Shown here: positions 24,572-33,029 of the stretch, in pieces
Layout: each line of letters starts with the position of its first letter
How positions within the stretch are numbered: the stretch's first letter is position 1
Notes under the pieces: generated by a model
Told to the model about the DNA's origin: nothing
The model's input: only the letters and a program-made list of their open reading frames with translations
Database searches by the model: none
Program-made: the position numbers and the translations under genes
DNA from: Paenibacillus sp. FSL H8-0048
GTDB taxonomy: Bacteria > Bacillota > Bacilli > Paenibacillales > Paenibacillaceae
Length of the DNA: 64,000 bases
Assembly (NCBI RefSeq): GCF_038002825.1
Contig: NZ_JBBODF010000001.1
Span: 2,666,001-2,730,000, forward strand
Direction: 5' to 3'

Positions 24572-25351
24572 TCATTTCACAGCCACATAGAACAGCCGCT
24601 GCGCGGAATCATCCGCCGCCACCCACTCGAAGTCCGCATACACCGACACCTCGCTGAATCCGGCCGCAAGCAGCTCCTGCTTCATCCACTCCGGGTCATA
24701 GGCACGCTGGGTATGGGTCTCTTCGAAGCGGCGGTACGTGTCTGAGCGGCCCTCCTCGCAGGCGAAGATGGACAGGTGATGCTCAATCTCCCGGCGGGGG
24801 ACGTCCAGCTCACAGGTCCAGATGTAGGAGATGTCCGGCTCATCCAGCACAAAAGGCTGCTCTTCCTCATAACGGATCAGCGTGTTCGGATGATGCACAT
24901 CGAACAAGAAGGTCCCGCCCGGCTTCAGTCCGTCATATGTACTGGAGAACACAGACCGGATGTCCTGCTCCTCCAGCACATAATTCAGACAGTCACAGAA
25001 GGAGATGACGGCGTCCACCGGCTCCGGCAGCTCCCATTCCTTCATGTTCTGCTGAACCCACTGGACACTGCCCTCCCGCAAAAAGCGCCGTCCCTGCGGC
25101 TGCTGCTCCAGCTTCCGCCGGGCAACGGACAGCATGTCCGAAGAGAGATCAATCCCCGTCATGTGATAACCGGCCGCCGCCAGCGGAATCGTCAGGCTGC
25201 CGGTACCGCAGCCGAGTTCGGCTACCGTGCGCGGCTTGCCGTATTTGCCCCATGCCGTCTCGGCAAAGGCCAGCCAATCCGGATAAGGCATATCCGCCAT
25301 AAGCGCATCGTATACATAAGCAAATTTGCCATAGGAAGACACTGCGTACAC
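24572..25351 (-). CDS. yqeM: Class I SAM-dependent methyltransferase, YqeM-like
   Basis: The protein carries methyltransferase motif I (VAELGCGTGSLTIPLA) and a post-I acidic residue in GIDLSSDML, the Rossmann-type SAM site. The GTG at 25351 is preferred as start: it gives MYAVSSYGKFAYVYDALM, the usual N-terminus of the family, and about 259 residues. A longer frame to 25447 runs into cvfB. In Bacillus subtilis yqeM follows rsfS in the same operon, and the order is kept here except that cvfB lies between them. The methyl acceptor is not established. Confidence 0.87.
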   Translation of the reverse strand: MYAVSSYGKFAYVYDALMADMPYPDWLAFAETAWGKYGKPRTVAELGCGTGSLTIPLAAAGYHMTGIDLSSDMLSVARRKLEQQPQGRRFLREGSVQWVQQNMKEWELPEPVDAVISFCDCLNYVLEEQDIRSVFSSTYDGLKPGGTFLFDVHHPNTLIRYEEEQPFVLDEPDISYIWTCELDVPRREIEHHLSIFACEEGRSDTYRRFEETHTQRAYDPEWMKQELLAAGFSEVSVYADFEWVAADDSAQRLFYVAVK

Positions 25352-25364
25352 CGCTTTCTCTATA

Positions 25365-26288
25365 CTATTGGTTGTCGGAATCGCTGTCCGGTCCGGCCTG
25401 CTCCTCTTCGCGGGCAGCCAGATAGGTCCAGTTCTCCTTCTGGACAACCAGCCCTTCCTTCATCAGCTTGCCAAGCGCACGCTTGAACGCTGATTTGCTG
25501 ATGCCGAAGCGCTGCTTGATAATATCGGGAGGCGTAGCATCCGAATACGGCATTCCGCCGCCCGGACGGGAAGCCAGGAAATCAAGCAGAGCCGCCGAAT
25601 CCACATCACGCCCCACTTCCTTGCGGTGGCCCATGCTAAGGTTGACGCGGCCATCCTCACGGATATGCGCCACGCGAGCTTCAATCACTTCGCCCAGACG
25701 CAGCAAACGGGTGCGTTCAGAGGAGTGGACCATCCCGATGATGCCGAAGCCAAGAACACCAGCGTCTATAAGCACGAAGGTCCCCATCTGCAGAGGCTTG
25801 TACACCCGGGCGGTGACACTCTGCCCCTGCCAGGATTCCGGTGCAGGCAAGGCCAGCGGCGCAAGCTCCTGCTCTCCGGCCAGTTTGGCACGGAGACGTC
25901 CCTGCTTGTCATGCTCCATAATTGCGAAGACCTTGTCGCCAATCTGCGGACGCAGCTCCACCAGCTCAGGAAGCTCGCTGAGCGGCAGCAGCAGCTGCCG
26001 TCCAAGCCCCATTTCCAGGAAGCAGCCCAGCCGCGGATGAATATCCGCCACCTCCAGCAGCGCCATCTCGCCAAGCGTCAGATAAGGCTTCTTCATCGTA
26101 GCTGCAGGACGGTCCTCGGTATCGAAGAAAAGGAACACCTCAACCTTATCTCCGATCTTCGGCTTGCTGCCCACAAGCTCGGTGTAATGAAGCATGATAT
26201 CCTGGTCGCCTGCGCTCAGGAAGTATCCGTAAGGGGAGACCTCCCGCATCACTTCAAGCGTAACCGTAGTTCCTGCAATCAGACTCAT
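25365..26288 (-). CDS. cvfB: CvfB family S1 RNA-binding protein (YitL-like)
   Basis: The 307-residue protein contains consecutive S1-like OB folds (about residues 1-60, 65-130 and 140-215, with VTLEVMREVSPYGYFL and VTARVYKPLQMGTFVLID) and a C-terminal winged helix (about 225-290, ATPPDIIKQRFGISKSAFK). This is the CvfB arrangement; the protein binds RNA and affects virulence-gene expression in staphylococci. The ATG at 26288 overlaps the rsfS stop by 4 nt (ATGA), so translation is coupled. Its presence inside the yqe operon departs from the B. subtilis order. Confidence 0.9.
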   Translation of the reverse strand: MSLIAGTTVTLEVMREVSPYGYFLSAGDQDIMLHYTELVGSKPKIGDKVEVFLFFDTEDRPAATMKKPYLTLGEMALLEVADIHPRLGCFLEMGLGRQLLLPLSELPELVELRPQIGDKVFAIMEHDKQGRLRAKLAGEQELAPLALPAPESWQGQSVTARVYKPLQMGTFVLIDAGVLGFGIIGMVHSSERTRLLRLGEVIEARVAHIREDGRVNLSMGHRKEVGRDVDSAALLDFLASRPGGGMPYSDATPPDIIKQRFGISKSAFKRALGKLMKEGLVVQKENWTYLAAREEEQAGPDSDSDNQ

Positions 26289-26632
26289 ACCGTCTCCACG
26301 ACCTTGGCATCCGACCACAGACGCTCAATATTGTAATATTCACGTTCATCGCGGTGGAAGACATGGACAATCACGTCGCCAAGGTCCATCAGTACCCAGC
26401 GCGCCGCATCCATCCCCTCAATGCCTTTGATCATTCCGCCAGCTTCATGAACTACCTTGCGCACCTCAGTGGCAATCGCCTGAACCTGGGTATCGGAATT
26501 ACCGTGGCAGATGATGAAATAATCGCTGATCGGCGACACACTGCGCAAATCAAGAGCCACCACATTCATTGCTTTTTTATCCTGAACGGCGTGTAACGCC
26601 AGCTCAAACAGCTTGTTTGATTGTACACTCAT
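26285..26632 (-). CDS. rsfS: Ribosome silencing factor RsfS
   Basis: The 115-residue protein is full length for the RsfS/DUF143 family (SPISDYFIICHGNSDTQVQA, then GWVLMDLGDVIVHVF-like DARWVLMDLGDVIVHVFH). RsfS binds ribosomal protein uL14 and blocks joining of the subunits in starvation. Its start overlaps the yqeK stop by 4 nt and its stop overlaps the cvfB start by 4 nt. The position after nadD-yqeK is the conserved Bacillales order. Confidence 0.95.
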   Translation of the reverse strand: MSVQSNKLFELALHAVQDKKAMNVVALDLRSVSPISDYFIICHGNSDTQVQAIATEVRKVVHEAGGMIKGIEGMDAARWVLMDLGDVIVHVFHRDEREYYNIERLWSDAKVVETV

Positions 26633-27207
26633 TTTTTTTCCTCCAATGTTCTAACTAAATCGTTGCGCGCCAGCACCGTAAGCGGAAATACGACCCTGCG
26701 CTTCTCCAGCAGCACGCGAATTGTGGAATCCAGCCCGGCAATCAGCCCTTGCTCCAGACTGACCTTTGCCAGCCTGCGGATCTCCTCCACACCAGGGAAG
26801 TCCCGACCCGGCTCAATATAATCAGCCAGACAGACGATCCGCTCCAGCAGGCCCATGTTCTCCCGTCCCGAGGTGTGGTAACGGATCGCGTCCAGCACCT
26901 CCGAATCCTGAATACCATAATCATGTTTGGCGGTATAAGCACCCACCTCAGCATGCCATAGCTGCTTGTCATATTTCAAAAGCTCGGCGGATAATCCGTT
27001 CTGTTCAATGATCTCCCGCATCCGTTCTACCGGCCAATACTTGGCCACATCATGCAGGATGGCTGCGGTCTCGGCCCGCTGCGGGTCAGCGCCATAACGC
27101 TGCGCCAGCTTCACAGCAGACTCCATCACCCCGAGTGTATGCTTCCAGCGTTTGTCCGGCATCTGGCCGGATACCGCCTCAATCAGCGCTTCACGGCTGT
27201 ACTCCAT
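26629..27207 (-). CDS. yqeK: HD-domain diadenosine tetraphosphatase YqeK
   Basis: The protein of about 192 residues is an HD phosphohydrolase: His in KRWKHTLGVMES, the HD pair in AAILHDVAKYWP, and downstream metal ligands in WHAEVGAY and CLADYIEPGRDF. YqeK proteins cleave diadenosine tetraphosphate symmetrically into two ADP. The ATG at 27207 is chosen because AAAGGAGTGG lies upstream; it overlaps the end of nadD by 17 nt. The longer open frame to 27399 lies inside nadD and is rejected. Confidence 0.93.
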   Translation of the reverse strand: MEYSREALIEAVSGQMPDKRWKHTLGVMESAVKLAQRYGADPQRAETAAILHDVAKYWPVERMREIIEQNGLSAELLKYDKQLWHAEVGAYTAKHDYGIQDSEVLDAIRYHTSGRENMGLLERIVCLADYIEPGRDFPGVEEIRRLAKVSLEQGLIAGLDSTIRVLLEKRRVVFPLTVLARNDLVRTLEEKK

Positions 27208-27781
27208 ACAATCCACTCCTTTGAACATATTCATATACAGCATCCGGAACCATATAGCGGATCGACTTTCCCTCGGCGGCCCGGGCTCTGAGCATGGTGG
27301 AGGAGAGATCGACCAGCGGCATATCCGCCAGCAGCACTCTATCCGCAATGAACTCCGGCAGCAGTCCCAGATCCAGCGGAGTGCCCGGACGACCAACACC
27401 GATGAAGGTCAACCGCTTCACCAGCTCTTCGATCCCCTGCCACTTGGGCAGATACTGAACCATATCCGCACCCACGATGAAAAAGAACTCATGCTGCGGA
27501 TATTCCTCCTGCAGGCTGATTACAGTCTCCAGCGTATAGGATACTCCGCCCCGCACGATTTCCCAGTCAAGAATGCCAAAGGAAGGGTGATTCTTCACCG
27601 CTCCCTCCACCATAGCCAGCCGCTGTTCACCGGTGGCCCCGGCCTCATGCTTATGAGGCGGGATATGCGAAGGCATGAACCAGACCTCCTGCAGAGCGTA
27701 GCTCTCGCGCGCCGTCTCAGCAGCCATCATATGGCCGATATGCAGAGGATCGAAGGTCCCTCCCATTATGCCTACTCTCAA
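27191..27781 (-). CDS. nadD: Nicotinate-nucleotide adenylyltransferase
   Basis: The 196-residue protein starts with GGTFDPLHIGHMMAAE, the nucleotidyltransferase HxGH motif, and ends with SSTMLRARAAEGKSIRYMVP, which contains the second ATP-binding signature. It adenylates nicotinate mononucleotide to deamido-NAD in NAD synthesis. Length and order (yhbY-nadD-yqeK) are standard. Confidence 0.96.
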   Translation of the reverse strand: MRVGIMGGTFDPLHIGHMMAAETARESYALQEVWFMPSHIPPHKHEAGATGEQRLAMVEGAVKNHPSFGILDWEIVRGGVSYTLETVISLQEEYPQHEFFFIVGADMVQYLPKWQGIEELVKRLTFIGVGRPGTPLDLGLLPEFIADRVLLADMPLVDLSSTMLRARAAEGKSIRYMVPDAVYEYVQRSGLYGVQP

Positions 27782-27797
27782 GAGGTCAACCTCCTAT

Positions 27798-28088
27798 CTA
27801 AGGGAGCTCAATCGTTTTGTTGTCGCGTGATTCCTTGTACAGAACGATAGTCTTGCCGATCACCTGAACAAGCTCCGAACCGGACTGCTCGGCAAGCGCG
27901 GCACCAATTTCCTTGGGATCATCAGCGTTGTTATTTAATACACTGATCTTCATCAGCTCGCGTTTCTCAATAGCTTCTTCAATGTGACGGATCAGATGAT
28001 CGTTTACGCCGCCTTTACCGACCTGAAATACAGCATCCAGATGATGAGCCAAAGAGCGCAGATAACGTTTTTGTTTGCCTGTTAACAT
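27798..28088 (-). CDS. yhbY: Ribosome assembly RNA-binding protein YhbY
   Basis: The 96-residue protein is a single CRM domain (LTGKQKRYLRSLAHHLDAVF, VGKGGVNDHLIRHIEEA) with the GxxG RNA-binding loop GKGG. It associates with pre-50S particles. In B. subtilis the orthologue is yqeI, in the same operon position between aroE and nadD. Confidence 0.95.
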   Translation of the reverse strand: MLTGKQKRYLRSLAHHLDAVFQVGKGGVNDHLIRHIEEAIEKRELMKISVLNNNADDPKEIGAALAEQSGSELVQVIGKTIVLYKESRDNKTIELP

Positions 28089-28136
28089 AAATGTGAAAAC
28101 TCCTTAATTATATATTATTACCCTGTTCAGTGAAAA

Positions 28137-29015
28137 TCATTTGCCCGGCACCTGGCCGAGGCAATCCGCAATAGTCTGCCGCATAATTGCGGCGGGCGCC
28201 ACAAGCCCCGTCCAATACTCCAGGGCATAAGCTCCCTGGTAGACGAACATGCCCAGCCCGCCGTGCACGGTGCAGCCGCGCTTCAGACTCTCTGTAAGCA
28301 GCCGGGTATGCAGCGGATTATAGATCAGATCGCTGACGATCATCCCTTCATGCAGCCCGGATGGATCGATCGGCATGTCTTCCATATGCGGGTACATCCC
28401 TACGGATGTCGTATTAATTACAATATCCATGCTGCCAAGCACGCCGGGAACGGCATCCATCCCTGCTCCGCATAAGCTGCCCCGGCTGCTGAAGCTATCT
28501 GCCAGCTGACGGGCCCGTTCCTCATTACGGTTCACAATCAGGACCGAAGCCGCCTGCTCCTTCAACAGCGCCGAGACAATCCCTCTGGCCGCACCGCCGG
28601 CTCCAATCACCAGAATACGGGTACCGGTGAGATCCGGCGCAGCCTCTGTCTTAAGCGAGCGGACATATCCGATCCCATCCGTATTGAAGCCGGTCAGTAT
28701 CCCATTGTCATTGACGATGGTATTGACTGCACCGACATCCACCGCACTTGAATCCAGCCGGTCCAGATACTCCATCACAGCAACCTTGTGGGGAATCGTT
28801 ACATTCACTCCCCGGAAGCCAAGCGTCCTTATCGCCTGCACCGCATCGCCCAGCTTGTCCGGCGTGATGTGCAGCGGCACGTAAGCCCCGGAGAGACCGA
28901 GTGCCTGGAGCGCCGCCCCGTGCATCAGCGGGGATTTGGACTGGGCAATCGGGTCGCCCATCACACCCAGCAGAAGCTCCCCGTGACTCTGTGTGTTCCT
29001 GCCTGTCTCAGTCAT
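28137..29015 (-). CDS. aroE: Shikimate dehydrogenase
   Basis: The 292-residue protein shows substrate residues in SKSPLMH and NVTIPHKV (catalytic Lys), NTDGIGY (catalytic Asp), and the NADP-binding GAGGAARGI with the following NRNEERA that reads the 2'-phosphate. It reduces 3-dehydroshikimate with NADPH in chorismate synthesis. Operon position is conserved (yqeH-aroE-yhbY). Confidence 0.96.
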   Translation of the reverse strand: MTETGRNTQSHGELLLGVMGDPIAQSKSPLMHGAALQALGLSGAYVPLHITPDKLGDAVQAIRTLGFRGVNVTIPHKVAVMEYLDRLDSSAVDVGAVNTIVNDNGILTGFNTDGIGYVRSLKTEAAPDLTGTRILVIGAGGAARGIVSALLKEQAASVLIVNRNEERARQLADSFSSRGSLCGAGMDAVPGVLGSMDIVINTTSVGMYPHMEDMPIDPSGLHEGMIVSDLIYNPLHTRLLTESLKRGCTVHGGLGMFVYQGAYALEYWTGLVAPAAIMRQTIADCLGQVPGK

Positions 29016-29035
29016 GCCGCCTTCCTCCTGTATAA

Positions 29036-30166
29036 TTAGATCAGCGACGGACGGGTTAGCACCTTGACGCCGCGCGGCACATGAATAGCTACTACCGCTC
29101 CGGCTGTACCGTTCACCTTGATCCAGCCCAGGCCGGAGATGAACAGGTCGGTCTCACTATTCCTAGCGATACGGAATTCATGCCGCTGCCACTGCGGCAG
29201 CTTGTCCATGTCGGCAGTTCCCGGCGGAGACAGCAGCTCGCCCCGGTGGTCTTGGTACAGGGAATCTGCACGCTCCAGCTTCGTACGGTGAATCTTCAGG
29301 GTGCCGCTGATGAAGCAGGTGAAGGACTGGCGTTCCCCCTGAATGAAGTCGAAGCGTCCCAATCCGCCGAAGAACAGCGACTGGCCTTCATTCAGCTGAT
29401 AGACCGCAGGCTTGAGCGGATTCTCGGGCATCACTGCACCAAGATCCTTGCGCTCGACAAGTTCACTGTAGCGCCAAGGGTATACGATCCCAGGCGTATC
29501 AATGATGGAATGGCCGTCATCCAGCGGGATTTTCACCATATCGAGGGTGGTGCCCGGATAACGGGAGGTCGTCAGCTCCTCTTCCAGGTCACTGTAATCG
29601 GAGATCAGCCGGTTAATCAAGGTGGACTTGCCTACATTGGTAGCCCCGACGACATATACATCACGCTGGCCGCGCAGCTCGGTAACGGCCTCCAGCAGAC
29701 GGTCGAAGCCCTGATTGCGCTTCGCGCTGACCAGGACAATCTCCGCCGTGCGCAGTCCCTCTTCCTTGCAGCGCTGCTGCATCCAGTTGCGCAGCCGGTT
29801 CCAGTTGGTTACCTTCGGCAGCAGATCGATCTTGTTCACCGCCAGGATGACCTGATTATTGCCGACGAACCGCTGCAGCCCGGAAATCAGACTGCCCTCG
29901 AAATCGAACAGATCCACGATGTGGATCACCAGTGCATTTTTCTCCCCTACTCCGCTTAACAGCTTCAGGAATTCATCCTGATTCACCGATACGGAAGAGG
30001 CTTCATTGTAATTCTTAATCCGGAAGCAGCGCTGGCAAATGACAGGCTCCCGCTCGAAGGCGACCTCCGGGATATAGCCGGGAAGCTCCTTGTCCACACT
30101 CTGGAGCTTAATGCCGCAGCCGCTGCATTTCTCAGGCCGGATCTTTTCATCGTTCATTGCATTCAT
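29036..30166 (-). CDS. yqeH: Ribosome biogenesis GTPase YqeH
   Basis: The 376-residue protein is a circularly permuted GTPase: an N-terminal zinc finger (CSGCG and CQRCF), then G4 (NKIDLLPK), G5 (SAKRNQGF), G1 (GATNVGKSTLIN) and G3 (IDTPGI). It is needed for 30S subunit assembly. The start codon overlaps the yqeG stop by one base (TAATG). Confidence 0.96.
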   Translation of the reverse strand: MNAMNDEKIRPEKCSGCGIKLQSVDKELPGYIPEVAFEREPVICQRCFRIKNYNEASSVSVNQDEFLKLLSGVGEKNALVIHIVDLFDFEGSLISGLQRFVGNNQVILAVNKIDLLPKVTNWNRLRNWMQQRCKEEGLRTAEIVLVSAKRNQGFDRLLEAVTELRGQRDVYVVGATNVGKSTLINRLISDYSDLEEELTTSRYPGTTLDMVKIPLDDGHSIIDTPGIVYPWRYSELVERKDLGAVMPENPLKPAVYQLNEGQSLFFGGLGRFDFIQGERQSFTCFISGTLKIHRTKLERADSLYQDHRGELLSPPGTADMDKLPQWQRHEFRIARNSETDLFISGLGWIKVNGTAGAVVAIHVPRGVKVLTRPSLI

Positions 30167-30699
30167 TAAGATTTATCCTCCTCTTGCCACAATCCTTGCT
30201 TCCGCAGACGGGTCAAGGCAATCTGCTCCACTCTGCGGTTAATTCTTGTTCCTATTCCTTCATCCTTGACGGAGATGGGCAGCACGAGTACCGTGAACAG
30301 ACCCAGCCGGTTGCCGCCGTATACATCGGTAAGCATTTGGTCGCCAACTACAATCGTCTGCTCCGGTCCCAGCCCCATCAGCTTCATGGCCCGCAGGAAC
30401 GGGGAATTGCTGGGCTTCTTGGCCTGATGTACAAATTCAATATTCAGCGGGGTGGCAAAACGCGACACCCGGTCCATATTGTTGTTGGATACAATCACAA
30501 GCTTGAAGCCCAGTTCCTTCACCTTGGCGAACCAGAGCAGCAGCTCAGGAGTAGCCAGCGGCGCCTTGGCGCCGACCAGCGTATTATCCAGATCCGTAAT
30601 AATTCCCCGATAGCCTTGGCGGTACAGCTCTTCCAGAGCGATATCAAACACCGTGTTTACGCGGAGCTTGGGGACTAATCTTTCGAACAATTCCTTCAC
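30166..30699 (-). CDS. yqeG: HAD-IIIA family phosphatase YqeG
   Basis: The 177-residue protein has the HAD motifs DLDNTLVGAK (nucleophile Asp), VSNNN and VGDQMLTDVYGGNRLG. It is the first gene of the yqe operon in B. subtilis and here. A GTG start at 30699 gives the family N-terminus KELFERLVPKLRV. The natural substrate is unknown; related enzymes dephosphorylate phosphatidylglycerophosphate or sugar phosphates. Confidence 0.92.
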   Translation of the reverse strand: MKELFERLVPKLRVNTVFDIALEELYRQGYRGIITDLDNTLVGAKAPLATPELLLWFAKVKELGFKLVIVSNNNMDRVSRFATPLNIEFVHQAKKPSNSPFLRAMKLMGLGPEQTIVVGDQMLTDVYGGNRLGLFTVLVLPISVKDEGIGTRINRRVEQIALTRLRKQGLWQEEDKS

Positions 30700-30785
30700 C
30701 TCATTTTCATACAGGAAACTTGTAACCCGGCACTATAGGACTGCTCAAATTCCAGGGTCCGGCAGCATTTCATTACCATGGGGCA

Positions 30786-33029
30786 TTACTTGCCGGACTT
30801 CATGCTTTTTCGCAGCCGCAAAGCTTCAGTATACACGCTGTGCCAGTCTTTGTCTTCAATAACCTCAGGGCTGTAATTCGCCCGCTCGAACATCTTCAGC
30901 AGTGCAGGCAGACTGCCCGCTGCTTGCGGACGTTCCGCGCTCCACCGTGCCACGGATTCGCGCAGGGTCTCATGCTCTTTCTTCAGCATACCCTTCCTGC
31001 GCATATACCTTACCCAGCGCTCCGTTTCTGCGATAACTTTTTGCGCCGGAGTCGGCTGAGCACCCAGACGCATGCGTGTAATCAGGAAGCGCAGGCTGAG
31101 CCGGCGCTGCCAGATCAGGAATAGGGTCCAGAGCAGGAGTACAGCGGCTGCTCCGGTCACAGCCCAGGTGCCGGGATGGAATCCGGCAGACTTGTCCGTC
31201 TGGCCCGATGCCGCCGGCTGAGACTCTTCCGGCTCCTCTTCCTGCACTTCAGGCTGGTCAGGAATATCCTGCTCACTCTGCGTGAGCACCGGGACATCGA
31301 AGCCAGGCGTTGCCTCTACAGGCACCCATCCGTAATCGCCGAAATAAATCTCGGCCCAGGAGTGGGCGTCCGCATTAGTAATCGTATAGTTATTATTCAC
31401 ATAACCGGCAGCACCCTGCTGAAGCATTACGCTATCCGGAATCTCGGCCTGCTCTCCTGGAGCATATCCCTTCACCCATCGGGCCGGTATATCCAGTGAT
31501 CTTGCCATAGTAACAAGCGCCGTGGAATAGTAATCGCAGTATCCTTCCTTAATCTCAAACAGGAAGCTCTCGACCATGTCCTTGCTTCTGGCCCGTGAGG
31601 TATCCGGCTGATTCGTGTAAGGGAAGGAAGCTTGCAGATATTGCTGCAGCAGAATCGTCTTCTCGTATGGCGTCTGCGCTCTCGCCGTAATCTCCTTGGC
31701 CAGCGCGCTCACCCGCTCAGGATAGTTATCCGGGAGCTGGAGATATTGCGGATCGATATTCTTGTTGCTGTAGAGCTGCTCAAAGGTCTGCATGCTCAGT
31801 TCCTTAAGGGGAACCACCGGCACCTCCGAGGTTATCACATAGGTCTGCGGGTACGCTCTCGTTTTACCTCCGGGATTCCACAGCAGCTCACTGTCGTTAC
31901 TCCGCCAGGATAAGCCGCTGCTTTGTTCCTGACCATCCACCGAGTCTACCCCCGAGATCGAATAGCCGCCGAACAGAACCGGATAGCTGTTCCCTCCGAG
32001 CAGCTTGACGGTCTGCTTGAGTGTACGGGTCTCTGTCTTAGAGGCGGCTGCGCGCTCTAGCGGCTCACCCACCTGTACCTCGTTATGCTGTCCCCGGCCG
32101 GAGGTATCATCATCTGTCCAGCCTTTGCCCGAATACACGCTGCGGATTTCTCCGCGCATATAGGTGCGCAGATCGGAGGTCACTTGCATGACCGGCGAAT
32201 AATCGAAGTTGAAGCCCCCGCCCAGATTGTCATCGTTCAGGCTGTAGCCCGATGTCGTCCCGTTCGCCGCTGACCCGCCGCTTCCGGCGTCCCCGCCCCC
32301 GGAGGAGGGTCTGGACGAGACAGAGTTACCGTTCCACTTTTGCCAGGCGGTATAAGGATCAGTCAAGGTGGGACGCACACCCGGCATGTTCACACCGACA
32401 AGGATGACCAGTGAGAATATAATCGCTATATTCAAGGCAACCTTCATCGGGTATCTCAGCATATAGGTCCAGCCTCGCGGATAGTGCAGCTGGAAATTCC
32501 TCAGATGCCGCGTGACCAGCCAGCCCATACCGGCAAAGACCGTCCAGGCTACCTCCTGCCACATGACCGCTACCGTGAACGAATCCAGCGCGGCGAAGGC
32601 CGTGATATTCGCTGCGACGAACATCAGAATTCTCGCCTTGCCGTTCACCCACCAGGCGGACACAAGCAGCAGCGCCCAAGCCCCCAGCGCAAACCAGATG
32701 TACGGATTCATCGATACCGCTATCCCCGGCAGCCGGTCAAGAAATGCCGGCAGCAGAGGATCAGGAATGTAGATGCCGCAACTGATAATCACGTTGTATA
32801 CAATAAATACCACTGCCGCGCCTTCCAGCACTATGCGGTACACTCTTTTGAACGGAAAAATAATTTCAATAGCTGTAACGGCCAGCAGGGTTAACGCCAC
32901 AGAAACGGTGGTCTCCTGCAGCCAGAAGGGCACCGTATAGGACACCCACTGCATAGCGATAATGCTCAGCCATAGCAGCGTCAGCCCGTGATGCCATGAG
33001 GAACGTATCGACTGGAACCAGTTCTTCAT
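30786..33029 (-). CDS. Membrane transglutaminase-like protein (TgpA/DUF3488 type)
   Basis: The 747-residue protein has about six N-terminal membrane segments (residues 15-230), a large extracellular region with the transglutaminase-like catalytic residues Cys498 (KEGYCDYYSTA) and His556 (NADAHSWAEIY), and a final membrane segment near residue 620 before a cytoplasmic tail. The third catalytic position reads VEATPGF (Glu572 rather than Asp), as in many Bacilli homologues. It forms an operon with DUF58 and MoxR genes; its start overlaps the DUF58 stop by 4 nt. Such trios are linked to cell-surface protein processing, but the substrate is unknown. Confidence 0.88.
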   Translation of the reverse strand: MKNWFQSIRSSWHHGLTLLWLSIIAMQWVSYTVPFWLQETTVSVALTLLAVTAIEIIFPFKRVYRIVLEGAAVVFIVYNVIISCGIYIPDPLLPAFLDRLPGIAVSMNPYIWFALGAWALLLVSAWWVNGKARILMFVAANITAFAALDSFTVAVMWQEVAWTVFAGMGWLVTRHLRNFQLHYPRGWTYMLRYPMKVALNIAIIFSLVILVGVNMPGVRPTLTDPYTAWQKWNGNSVSSRPSSGGGDAGSGGSAANGTTSGYSLNDDNLGGGFNFDYSPVMQVTSDLRTYMRGEIRSVYSGKGWTDDDTSGRGQHNEVQVGEPLERAAASKTETRTLKQTVKLLGGNSYPVLFGGYSISGVDSVDGQEQSSGLSWRSNDSELLWNPGGKTRAYPQTYVITSEVPVVPLKELSMQTFEQLYSNKNIDPQYLQLPDNYPERVSALAKEITARAQTPYEKTILLQQYLQASFPYTNQPDTSRARSKDMVESFLFEIKEGYCDYYSTALVTMARSLDIPARWVKGYAPGEQAEIPDSVMLQQGAAGYVNNNYTITNADAHSWAEIYFGDYGWVPVEATPGFDVPVLTQSEQDIPDQPEVQEEEPEESQPAASGQTDKSAGFHPGTWAVTGAAAVLLLWTLFLIWQRRLSLRFLITRMRLGAQPTPAQKVIAETERWVRYMRRKGMLKKEHETLRESVARWSAERPQAAGSLPALLKMFERANYSPEVIEDKDWHSVYTEALRLRKSMKSGK

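Noticed and set aside
27208-27399. N-terminal extension of YqeK
   Set aside because: The extra 64 codons lie inside nadD, lack similarity to the family and have no ribosome site; the start at 27207 has AAAGGAGTGG.
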